From Fragilaria crotonensis (taxonomy: Eukaryota; Bacillariophyta; Fragilariophyceae; Fragilariales; Fragilariaceae), in contig JAKSYS010000450.1 of assembly GCA_022925895.1 (NCBI GenBank), positions 1 to 51,736 on the forward strand: a DNA stretch of 51,736 nucleotides. Direction: 5' to 3'. Below are positions 21,392 through 30,400 of this stretch, one piece after another. The translations under genes were made by a program, and so were the position numbers. The stretch's first letter is position 1, and the number at the start of each line of letters is the position of its first letter. The notes under the pieces were generated by a model. The model searched no databases. It saw nothing but the letters and a program-made list of their open reading frames with translations, and was not told where the DNA came from.

Positions 21392-22205
21392 GTGGCCCGT
21401 CCAACAAAAAACTTTTCTGTGCCTACACACTACACAAACATGCATCATTACAACCAAGAAAACATTGCCCACCCTGAATGGACAAGAATGGCTGGAGGAC
21501 AACGACATATGGTAGTACTAGGCAAGGCGAGCCTGGTGCCCCCCTATTGTGGGAACAATATTGCGGTTCACGATGTTCATGCTGATCAAGTGCAGGAGAC
21601 AGAGGGCAATCAAAAGAAGCTGAAAACTAAACGAGAGCTCCGGAACCGATAGAAGGTTCTTATTTGATGGCTGAAGGAGCACTACCCTGAGTACACTGAT
21701 GCTGGGGGAGTTGTTGCCAGCACATCCCCTAAACACATTGCAGATCCGCAGTTTTTCCAGCCTACAAATGCAGAGGATTTGTACTACAAAGGTATAAATG
21801 TGGCGCTTATTAAGGCATTTATTGCCAGTACAAAGAAAAAGGCAAATGGAAAAATATGTTGCTACTCCAACCTTCAAAAGTTTCATGATGCCATGCTCAG
21901 AATTTGCTTTGGGAGGAAGAGGCCCCATTTTTAGATTGTTCGTGGTCTCAAAATGGTATCCAAATGCTCTTCTTGTGCCTGGCCTGCAACCCTGCATTGG
22001 CAAGTGCAACGGAAATTCTTCAGCATCATGGGGCGAATGGAATGAAAGTATGGATGGATTGAGAGTTGGGAGTCATGTTGTCAGAATTGATGAATGCATA
22101 TGGATCTATACTATGATAGTATCTGGTGTAGTGGGGTTTTGTTTGTTGCAAATTTGGAACTTTATACGTAACATTATTTGCTTCGTACCATGTACTGTAG
22201 AATGA
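21392..22205 (+). pseudogene. Decayed ORF of unknown (probably mobile-element) origin
   Basis: Three frames can be chained. An 86-codon start (21392-21652) ends in a basic run (KKLKTKRELRNR). Another frame follows with DLYYKGINVALIKAFIAS and TKKKANGKICCYSNLQKFHD (about 21775-21900), and then a decayed rest. The second segment reminds me of a repeated protein family of stramenopile genomes, possibly the core-binding part of a tyrosine recombinase, but I cannot prove this. It has no relation to the neighbouring LINE ends. Confidence 0.35.
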
Positions 22206-22409
22206 ACAGTACGAATTAACGGTCAAAATCTTCTAGTTGAATTTTAACACAGTAATTAGTCTAGTTTCACTGCATACTACATTGTGCGTAGCTACCAAAG
22301 TACAAGTTCTTTCTTTAAGATAGAGTGGATCTACTGTACGTTATACGATACATCATACATTCCGTACGGCGTACAATTGTGCTCCGAGTACTGTTCAACA
22401 TTGGTAGGG

Positions 22410-22424
22410 TTACATTTTGCGACG
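22410..22424 (+). repeat. Target-site duplication, 5' copy (LINE E)
   Basis: TTACATTTTGCGACG, repeated exactly at 27582-27596. Confidence 0.88.
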
Positions 22425-23003
22425 ACGCGGATGAGACTCGAGATCATATCATTCGGTGTTCCAGCATGGAGAGAGACCAACCAATGGCGACGAAAATTCA
22501 TGAGGGCAATAGATCGTTTCCACGAAAAGGAAGACACATTCCCGCTGCTTCGGAGCGTGTGGAGAGAGGCGATGGAGCTATGGTTTGCCCAAGAGACGCA
22601 GGAGGACGTAGAAGTAGCACCATTCTTGTTCCCAGCTGAGGTTCGACAGGTCATTGTACAACAAAATGCAATTGGATGGCGACAACTCTTCAACGGACGG
22701 TTTGCGAAGGCGTGGGCAACAGTGCAAAACGATTATTTGGCAAGAAGGCAAGGTCTAACAAGCGACGAGGAGATTGCGCACCAGCGGAAGGATAAGAAGG
22801 GCAAACAATGGCAAAAGAAGTTCATCATCGCGATCTGGAAGCAGTGGATGGTATTGTGGAAAAGTCGGAACGAACTAGTCCATGGGAAAAATGTAGCTAC
22901 TCAACGGGAAGCGAATCGTCGACAGCCAGCTGGAAGCTGATCTACGGGGTATATACGATCAGTGAGAACACTTGGAACCCGAGTTCCAATCCCTATTGTT
23001 TAG
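22425..23003 (+). pseudogene. LINE E ORF2 C-terminal part, before the LTR insertion
   Basis: Encodes RDHIIRCSS (zinc motif end), then QQNAIGWRQLFNGRFAKAW and WKQWMVLWKSRNELVHGKN, each with close counterparts in copies A and B. A frameshift near 22910-22930 moves the reading into the frame that meets the LTR boundary, and that frame contains a stop near 22960. Confidence 0.75.
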
Positions 23004-23460
23004 TGTCAGTGCATCATTTCCCGCGCTTGTCTCAAGCTACCATTGTCATGCTACAGTACGGTTCATGCTACTATATCCACCCGTACATTGGAAATACTGT
23101 ACCTATTTGGTACTGTCGCATGACTTCACGAACGGACTACGGTAGTCTAAAAGGAGTGGATCTTCCCACTCCGGTCACAACTTCATCTTAGCTTAAACAC
23201 TTACCCTCAACTGCATCTTTGCCGGTCTAGGATCGTAAAGGTGAAGAGGGATCGTTTGCTGCTTTGATACAACACTCCCAACTCTTTCCAACAGACTCGT
23301 CGCCGCGCGTCCGGACACGCTTGTTCTCACTTGTTTCGACTTGTTCTGTCGATCAGCCTCGATCATTGTCACTTGAGCGAGTCTTCCCTCCTGCCTTGCG
23401 TCTAACCCGCTCCCCAGCGAGCGAGCGTGAACGTAAGGCCTTGGAAAGATTGTTCTAACA
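23004..23460 (+). repeat. 5' LTR
   Basis: 457 bp, begins TGTCAGTGCATC and ends GATTGTTCTAACA. Nearly identical to 26832-27288. Confidence 0.92.
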
Positions 23461-23472
23461 GGTTATGAGCCC
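23461..23472 (+). promoter_or_regulatory. Primer-binding site, complementary to the tRNA-Met anticodon arm
   Basis: GGTTATGAGCCC directly follows the 5' LTR. Its reverse complement GGGCTCATAACC is the anticodon stem-loop of tRNA-Met, including the CAT anticodon. Priming from a half-tRNA cut in the anticodon loop is known for copia of Drosophila and related elements. Confidence 0.75.
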
Positions 23473-23634
23473 AAACTCTGCTAGGGTTAAGGATATATAT
23501 CCATAAGCAGAGAACGTGATCCTACGCACCTCTTAACTGACGCACGCCCACACGTCAGGCACAATCGGGTCATCTTTAAGTAACTCAGTGATCCGACTTG
23601 CAGATTCACGAATCTAACATCGATTGCCATTCCT

Positions 23635-24547
23635 ATGTCGGACGCCGGGGAGATCCAGTACCCGAATAACCGTGTGTTGCTCACGGTCGACATTGAGGAT
23701 TGTCCATTGGTAGAGTTCCCTCTGTGAACTATTTGATTTGGCAACTTCCACTCTTGTTTATGATTACCTTGAGGTGCTACAAGATTATGTTACACAAGTT
23801 CTTGAAGATACAACTTGGCTTGACCAGCAATGCAAATTGCGTCTTCGCAACACTGCATCCGGGGTTTTTGACCGCAGGGCCGATGGACGTATCTTTTCTA
23901 TGCGAAAACCAGCGTTGCAGAGGCGGATTGCTCAGACTCTACGGAGCCGCCGTGGGAGTCCTCATCCCATGGACATTCCTCTTTTCATCCGTTTTCTGCT
24001 TCCTGACATTGACCTTCCACCACGCCGATCCACCTTCCCTGTGGCTATTCATAGTGACTACCATGCGGATCTCCGTCATTGCCCCTCTCCCACAACACTC
24101 CAGTTGCCCATTCCTCCTCATGACGTCTTGCACGATTTGGGAAACAGCAAACATGATCCTGGTGCTGTGTTTTATTCCACTACCCCTGTACTGGTTGATT
24201 CCTGCGGCGCTCGCGTTATCCAGACTCAACATGATCTTCCACACGCCACTGCCACTGCACCACCTGATGACACGACGTTTGTGCCGATCGTTCCTGCTCC
24301 AATCTTTGGGGCCCCCTGTTTGTCTGATTGTGGGATTATCGATTTGAATGGCTGTGATATTGCAATGGCGGGCCCTGTTGCACTCAAGGACACAATGGAT
24401 GATGATGTTGGCATTGCATCGTTCATGGGACGCACACTACCTCCGACAATTCAATTTGCCCATCCCCCACCAGCATTAATACCACCAATTTCTTTTTGGC
24501 GTGCTATGAAATGGAGAAGGCGAGTTCTGCATCCGGCGCAACCATAG
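23635..24547 (+). pseudogene. Uncharacterised ORF inside the LTR element
   Basis: The reading probably starts at ATG 23635 (MSDAGEIQYPNNRVLLTVD), is closed by stops near 23726, and continues in the +1 frame as a 269-codon ORF (23738-24547). That part begins STLVYDYLEVLQDYVTQ and has Arg-rich and Pro-rich segments (LRSRRGSPHPMDIPLF). I recognise no Gag, zinc-knuckle or enzyme motif. It may be a divergent Gag, possibly with a frameshift at 23.73 kb, or a captured sequence. A cellular function cannot be inferred. Confidence 0.4.
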
Positions 24548-26817
24548 TGAGCGTGGAATTGACGGGACAGCATGGCTTGTTCATGGATGCGATGCATGTG
24601 ACGAATGATCCAGCACCAGGCTGTATCGTAAGCATCAGACTCGCACCCTCGGACCAGGCACCCCCAGAAAGTATGCCATCCATTGCGCACGATCTGGCCT
24701 TCTTATGAAAGACAGCCCACTCTTCGTTGACCACCTCCAAACGGTGCCCGAAATGGATCCTACCACCACCGCGGCGTCTTCCTACGGGTTCCTGCTTCCT
24801 GGCAATGACAGGGGCGTACGCAGCCGCCTTTCCCTCCCTCGCCTGCTCACCCGGTATCAGCCCATCGATCGCGGTCGGAGTCCTATCAATCTACTGTGAC
24901 CCTTGCTCCACTTTCTATTCCTTGTCCACTTCCTGCAGTGTGGCCAATGGGGAGTGTCTGTTGTCGCTGTAGACGATACCCGCCCTGTGACGATACTGCT
25001 ACTGTATATCTGCCTTGGGACAAGGTACCGATGCAAGCCTCTGTTGGTGGCAAGTACCATACAGCCTACTCGGAACTTGGTACTCCTATCAATTCCACAC
25101 GCCAAGTATTACTTGTCACACATCATGTACGTCGGTGAAAATGACACCTGCTCTACGACGACATTTTGATGGCATTCGTCAGCATGTGGATGTGGACCGC
25201 ATCTGCATGGACCGGCACAATCAGACCATCATTGGGACCACGACGTTGTCCCCACACAGCTCATCTCCCGATTGCCCACTCCATTGGATTCGTAGCCATG
25301 CCTTTCGTCATTCCGACGTTCCACAAGTAACGATGATTGCCCAAAGCATTTGCAATTCAGATGAAATGATTGAATGGTGCCGTGGTTGTGGGTAACGCTT
25401 GACGGGAACACTGTGGCACGCAGACCCGCAGTTATCGGGCTAATTCTGTTGCACGGTGATGCTAGCATGTTTATTGGGCAACAAGGACAAGCAGCCTACG
25501 CGTTGTCATCCATCCCATTGCTAAATTCGGTGATTTTGTCAACAACAGATTGCCAATTGCACCACCCCTCTGAACAGCTGCACCTTTTGCACGAAGCCAC
25601 TGATTGTCGCATCACCAGGCGTTTTGTTCTGTTCCGAACAGTGCAACTCGCCCGCAAGGATGGATTCGATGATGTCCTGGTCCAACATGCCGCGGGAGTT
25701 ACGGTGCTTCTATATTGAACTGGACACATCAACGACGACTTGCTTCAAGCAAGGAATTCCGGAATTGCCAAGGTTGCCTGGCTTCGCTCGACCGAGGATA
25801 GGAAAGCGTGGCCAAATACCCAGCATGTCAAAATCGGCCGGGCACAGCAGGAGTCAAAGACTATGGGTGTATTTGCCAACGCTCTCCTCCGTGGCATGCT
25901 GTCCGTGACGCGTGAGCTCCGCACAACCAAAATCCCACGAGGTAACTGGTATTGAATCCACTCAAACTTCGACACTCGAACGAACGTCCCTCGCACTGCT
26001 ACTAGGAGACACATTCTGTCAAGGACATGCGGATCCCATCATATCCCCGAAGGGGCCGTACCCTCCTTACACCACATTTGAGATGCTTACAGTGCAACAA
26101 CTGGTGCATCAACTGAGGGTGGCACGGCATCTGCGGTCCTCGACGTTCGGGCATGACTCTTTGTTGCAATGGCCTTCCCCTTCATTCCCACCTGCCACTA
26201 ACCGACAGTTGCTGCCATCACGTTAAATGCACACTTCCTTTGCTTTCCCAATGGGGGAGTGTGTCCGTGCATGTTTGCTGTGCCTTTTGCTTCTTGTTCC
26301 AACAGTCAAACTTGTTTGGTGCGACTTTGCCCCAACTGGTAGCACCAGTGCTGGTACGGACGTTCATGGCCCCTCCCCCCTGCAGGGGATTTCTCTCATT
26401 ATGATGCCAATAGCAAAGCGGAAATGACTGCGCATCACAGCACCCGCACTGCTGCGATAGCAAGCAACTTCACCCTCAGGGCCGTGGACCACACAGATTC
26501 TGTGGCAGCAGAGGAGACATTGCACGAGTGTGCATTGCCCTGTCAGAGTCACTGCTCATCATCATCATGGATTCATTGATACTCCCTTTTGCTTCCCAGT
26601 GTCCAAGCTGTGCTCAGAAGGGATTAGGAACATTGATTGCAGACTCTCCTTACCCGAAACCAAAAGCGTGTTTTCTGCAGATATCACTATGCTGTGTTGA
26701 CCTTGCCGCCTTCAGAGTAACTTCCGTGCCCCATGGACTCCTCCATTCTCCTACGTCAATTTCATTTGCCTGATGCACTCCTATTGCTCATTGATCAGTC
26801 TCTTTCTTTGATCCTGT
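24548..26817 (+). other. LTR-element interior without assignable genes
   Basis: Several medium open stretches on both strands (for example 25015-25395 and 25374-25718, plus strand) show no conserved motif and no consistent frame. Two internal sequences resemble the junction of polypurine tract and 3' LTR (near 24944 and 26249), described as a finding. No reverse transcriptase or integrase signature was seen. Confidence 0.5.
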
Positions 26818-26819
26818 CA

Positions 26820-26831
26820 ATGGGGGGAGTG
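26820..26831 (+). promoter_or_regulatory. Polypurine tract
   Basis: ATGGGGGGAGTG immediately precedes the 3' LTR and is the expected plus-strand primer site. Confidence 0.75.
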
Positions 26832-27288
26832 TGTCAGTGCATCATTTCCCGCGCTTGTCTCAAGCTACCATTGTCATGCTACAGTACGGTTCATGCTACT
26901 ATATCCACCCGTACATTGGAAATACTGTACCTATTTGGTACTGTCGCATGACTTCACGAACGGACTACGGTAGTCTAAAAGGAGTGGATCTTCCCACTCC
27001 GGTCACAACTTCATCTTAGCTTAAACACTTACCCTCAACTGCATCTTTGCCGGTCTAGGATCGTAAAGGTGAAGAGGGATCGTTTGCTCCTTTGATACAA
27101 CACTCCCAACTCTTTCCAACAGACTCGTCGCCGCGCGTCCGGACACGCTTGTTCTCACTTGTTTCGACTTGTTCTGTCGATCAGCCTCGATCATTGTCAC
27201 TTGAGCGAGTCTTCCCTCCTGCCTTGCGTCTAACCCGCTCCCCAGCGAGCGAGCGTGAACGTAAGGCCTTGGAAAGATTGTTCTAACA
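26832..27288 (+). repeat. 3' LTR
   Basis: 457 bp, same ends as the 5' LTR, followed by the duplicated TTTAG. Confidence 0.92.
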
Positions 27289-27293
27289 TTTAG

Positions 27294-27450
27294 AGACGAA
27301 CAAGAGCATCTCAGGAAGTATCATCTGAGCACAATGAGGAATTGGATATCGACGAATGCACCAATCTTCCAACAAAGTTTAAGGCAAGCCAAACGAAGAG
27401 CAATTGCAGGAGTTAGATCAATAAGGTCCTATTTTGCACCTGTTCGGTGA
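27294..27450 (+). pseudogene. LINE E ORF2 C-terminus, after the LTR insertion
   Basis: Encodes the last 50 or so residues of ORF2 up to the stop at 27448-27450, ending VRSIRSYFAPVR. VRSIRSYF (27412-27435) is the PIP-like tail shared with copies A and B. Confidence 0.75.
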
Positions 27451-27523
27451 GTCTCGGGGCTGGAAGTATGACTACTGGACGCTACTCTTACCCTATTGTA
27501 AAGGGTAGTATCTAGTCGTGTGG

Positions 27524-27583
27524 GTCGATCGCCCCTTAGTGATCGACGCGGCAGCACGTTAAATTGATGTTTAGTTTTTTTTT
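27524..27583 (+). promoter_or_regulatory. LINE 3' end: hairpin, conserved 16-mer, T9 (copy E)
   Basis: Stem GTCGATC (27524-27530) with GATCGAC (27541-27547), then CGCGGCAGCACGTTAA (27547-27562), a short spacer and T9 (27575-27583) running into the duplicated target. Confidence 0.7.
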
Positions 27584-27596
27584 ACATTTTGCGACG

Positions 27597-28135
27597 GTAA
27601 CCAAGATTAAAGTCTACACTGCAGTGTAGAATTTCCGCCCGCACTTATACGTCGTACTCAGTACACAGCGTACTGTCCATGCGCTGTTGAGAAATGATAG
27701 TCATAACTCACAACAGCATGGACGGTCGAAAACGGTACAATGTACTACTACTACTACTACTACTAGAGAGAAGAAATCGAACTTTCGAACTGTCGTACAG
27801 TAAAATGGTCGTACGGTACAGTCCACCACTGTGGCAAATCAGTACAGTGAGGTACGACTGCCTCGAGTGCTTGCATGCTTCTTCTCTACCGAGTCACCCA
27901 GTACCAGTACTGTTTACTGAGGACTCTATGTTAAACAAAAATAGAAATGTACTACAGTTATACTACCGGTACCAGGTACTTGTACAGTAAAATAATAATA
28001 GCAGTGACCTTGTACTGTACCGGATACGAACGGTAGAGCATGGCACAGTACTCCAGTAGTCGTTCGCTGACGACAGACGGCCCGCTCGCATGATTTATGT
28101 ATCATACCGTGCTCCCCGGAGGATTCACAAAAAAC
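27597..28135. other. GTAC-rich non-coding stretch
   Basis: No gene or long repeat. The palindrome GTAC occurs about 19 times in roughly 440 bp (27650-28090), about ten times chance. A short (CTA)n run occurs near 27745-27764, and a palindrome TCTACACTGCAGTGTAGA near 27613-27630. Confidence 0.6.
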
Positions 28136-28813
28136 AGGCCCGTTCTTTCCGTCGCAGAATCACCCGCAAAAATCAGCCGCAATCGCACGCTTCGCACGCC
28201 CTTTTTGCGACTGATTTTTGATGACGGTTGGAAAGCCCTCGAAAAGGGCTCCCGCAGAATTTCATTCAGATGTGAACCGGATGAGGTGTTTTCTTCTGCC
28301 AAACATACAGATGAACGTCCACACGCCAACTGCATTGCACTGTCATACGTACAGTACCGTCATCACAATGCAGTGCATGTGTATGTACAACGGACAACGG
28401 CTACTACATCCTACTAGTATCTCGTATGTCATAGTCATGAGAGAATAAGAACAGACGCATGCATTTCATGATTTATCCAATTTGAAACCATCAAGGCATG
28501 ATGTGATGAATGTGCGCATAGTAACGAGTGACACGTGACACAACAAGGGGACATTCATGTCGTTGTTACTGTAGGGCTGCGATACTGTACTATTTTGATG
28601 AGTGAATTAAAACCCGGATTTCTGCGGCTGATTTTTAAAAACCCGGATTTCTGCGGCTGAAAAACCTCCCCGAAACAGCCAGGAGGTTTTTCAGCCGCAG
28701 TGCTATTCATTTAGCCGCAGAAATTTTTGACTCACTCGAATGAAATTTGATTACTTCGACTACTGGTCTGCGGCTGATTTTGCGGCTGATTCTGCGACGG
28801 AAAGAACGGGCCT
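28136..28813. mobile_element. MITE with 45-bp terminal inverted repeats
   Basis: Left end 28136-28181 and right end 28769-28813 are inverted copies starting AGGCCCGTTCTTTCCGTCGC, with one mismatch and one indel. The interior has multiple TCAGCCGC/GCGGCTGA words and a perfect 19-bp hairpin (CTGCGGCTGAAAAACCTCC at 28651-28669, complement at 28682-28700). There is no coding capacity beyond repeats. The family is unclear; the GGCCCGTT start recalls PIF/Harbinger MITEs, but I see no clean 3-bp duplication. Confidence 0.75.
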
Positions 28814-29071
28814 CAATTGATACTGTACACGCCACGCGTCACGCGTGTGAGCATCCATCTTTCCGCAACAGAAGCAAGCCTGATCGAGGTTGGTTGGAAC
28901 GGGCCGAACGCCATCATTCGCACGAAAAACGCAGGATTCTTTCCCCATCTCCCGGATGCTCCCTATCCCTCTGATGTAGGTGTGTTGTATACAAAAATAC
29001 AAGGGGATACGAGAGAATGTAACAAACTCGAACTCTCTCGAACACGGCTCAGGATTTGCCGTACATCCAAC

Positions 29072-30400
29072 ATGAAATTTTGCAAGCTCATTTGGAAAAA
29101 CGTGGTGCTTGCCGTACTTACAGCATTGTGGGTCACTATTCAGTTGAACATTCCGAGCGATCTGTCAACCGAGCAATCGATCGCAGAGCTGCTTAAAGAA
29201 TCAAAAGCCAGGTTGGGTTTCCGCCTAATTAGAACTGATCCAGGTGCCATACGAGGTAACATTCTCGACGGGGTCGATTACTTTTGCTTACGATGGGAGG
29301 AAAAGTCGATTGACATTGACGAATGGTGGACGCACCACCCTGAGTATGTGGCTGACGAACAAAATACCACACATGAGTGCTTCCGCAAGGAAAGGTCACT
29401 CGAGAAGCGTCGATTATTTCAGAGAATATACGAGAATCAATTCCACTCGAGGTGTGACAACCTGTTGAAGCGCCCCTTAAGAAGTGCTGGTTGGGGCTCC
29501 GACTTCAATGGCTTGGGCGAAGGTCTGTTACAAGCGCTTGCGTTGCAAAAACCAATGCTTGTGGTTCCTCCTGCCTGGTTCCCAAAAGGACAGGGTTGGC
29601 TTTACACTGTGAAGGGGGATGGTTCCGCTGAAACATGCGTTTCCAAGGACCTTCAATGCTACTTCCTCCCAACCATTAGCTCAGCTTGCATGAACGGTAC
29701 ATCGTTCTTGGACCTAAATACCACCGGATATGATGACGACCCTTACTGGTTTTATCATGGCAACAGTTCTTTCCCGTGGGCATATCAGTACATGACACGT
29801 GGTCAAAGGTGGCTTCGCAGGGAGATTGTGCAGTTTGTGGATAGACAAAGGCCTCGTTTCCCACCAAATGAAAATTGTTCGGTTCTGCACGTACGGAGGG
29901 GTGATCTTCTTCTTGAACCTGAGAATCGTTTCGCACGAGGTTATCACGCTTTATCTGAATACCTTGATCTACTTCCGGCGGAAAGGCGACAAGCCGGGTC
30001 AAATCTCCTGCTGTTGACTGATGATGCCAATGCCATCGATGAGGCGAGGCTGTTGCATCCAGATCTGAATTGGCATTGGTTTAACCGTACTCGAAACAGA
30101 GGACATCAAATGACATATGGCAAACACATTGTCGCAGAAACACCCAAGGATGATGTCGTTGTAATTCTTGGAACGTTCGAGGCAATAAAGGGATGTGATG
30201 CTCTGGTGACTGGATATAGTGGCTTTTCATGGCTGCTTCGTGAACAAATCGTCGATGCCGGGAAGGATAGAGGGCGTGAAGTGTTTCTCGGTGTTGTTGA
30301 CGAGAACTTTACAAGTCCAGAGGCGCGTCAGAAATCTGGGGAGGTGATAGCAAAGAAGTTGGAAGAAGCAAAAGCGGCGGCGGGTCTCCTCCGAAGGTAA
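29072..30400 (+). CDS. FUT8/GT23-like glycosyltransferase, type II membrane protein
   Basis: The only gene that looks intact and cellular: 442 codons from ATG 29072. The frame is open from 28817, but I prefer 29072 because the protein then starts with a signal-anchor (WKNVVLAVLTALWVTIQL, residues about 8-26). The lumenal part carries GWGSDFNGLGEGLLQALAL (about 29490-29547), HVRRGD (29890-29907) and GCDALVTGYSGFSWLL (about 30192-30240). These match the N-terminal, H-x-R-R-x-D and C-terminal motifs of the alpha-1,6-fucosyltransferase superfamily, which transfers fucose from GDP-fucose in the Golgi. Several N-x-S/T sequons fit a secretory-pathway enzyme. Donor and acceptor are not proven. A MITE ends 258 bp upstream of the start. 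Confidence 0.72.
   Translation: MKFCKLIWKNVVLAVLTALWVTIQLNIPSDLSTEQSIAELLKESKARLGFRLIRTDPGAIRGNILDGVDYFCLRWEEKSIDIDEWWTHHPEYVADEQNTTHECFRKERSLEKRRLFQRIYENQFHSRCDNLLKRPLRSAGWGSDFNGLGEGLLQALALQKPMLVVPPAWFPKGQGWLYTVKGDGSAETCVSKDLQCYFLPTISSACMNGTSFLDLNTTGYDDDPYWFYHGNSSFPWAYQYMTRGQRWLRREIVQFVDRQRPRFPPNENCSVLHVRRGDLLLEPENRFARGYHALSEYLDLLPAERRQAGSNLLLLTDDANAIDEARLLHPDLNWHWFNRTRNRGHQMTYGKHIVAETPKDDVVVILGTFEAIKGCDALVTGYSGFSWLLREQIVDAGKDRGREVFLGVVDENFTSPEARQKSGEVIAKKLEEAKAAAGLLRR

Larger units (their letters stand above)
23004..27288 (+). mobile_element. LTR retrotransposon, probably non-autonomous, with near-identical LTRs
   Basis: This is a 4285-bp element with two 457-bp LTRs (TG...CA) and a 5-bp duplication TTTAG on both sides (22999-23003, 27289-27293). 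It has a primer-binding site next to the 5' LTR and a purine tract next to the 3' LTR. The LTRs differ at one position that I found (23261 G versus 27089 C), so the insertion is recent. The 3.37-kb interior shows no zinc knuckle, protease, integrase, RT or RNase H motif in any frame that I read, so it is probably mobilised by another element. The tRNA-Met primer type fits copia-like elements. Confidence 0.88.
22425..27581 (+). mobile_element. 5'-truncated LINE, copy E, family I, split by an LTR retrotransposon
   Basis: Only the last 0.87 kb of a family I LINE was inserted here. It starts inside the zinc motif (ADETRDHIIRC) and ends with the family I hairpin, 16-mer and T9. A 4.3-kb LTR element then landed in it after base 23003. 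Without the LTR element and one TTTAG, the ORF2 frame runs through the junction (QSLLFRDEQEHL), matching QQLLCRDITEHF in copy A. Confidence 0.88.

Noticed and set aside
23700-24347. 215-codon frame in the LTR element rich in Leu and Cys, membrane-like
   Set aside because: Overlaps the longer 269-codon frame in another phase; hydrophobicity is a common by-product of this frame shift and no motif is present.
28097-28417. Frames across the left end of the MITE
   Set aside because: They span the inverted repeat and have no counterpart; translation of repeat DNA only.
28817-29071. N-terminal 85 codons added to the glycosyltransferase by an upstream ATG
   Set aside because: They precede the signal-anchor and start three bases after the MITE; a secretory protein most likely begins at 29072.
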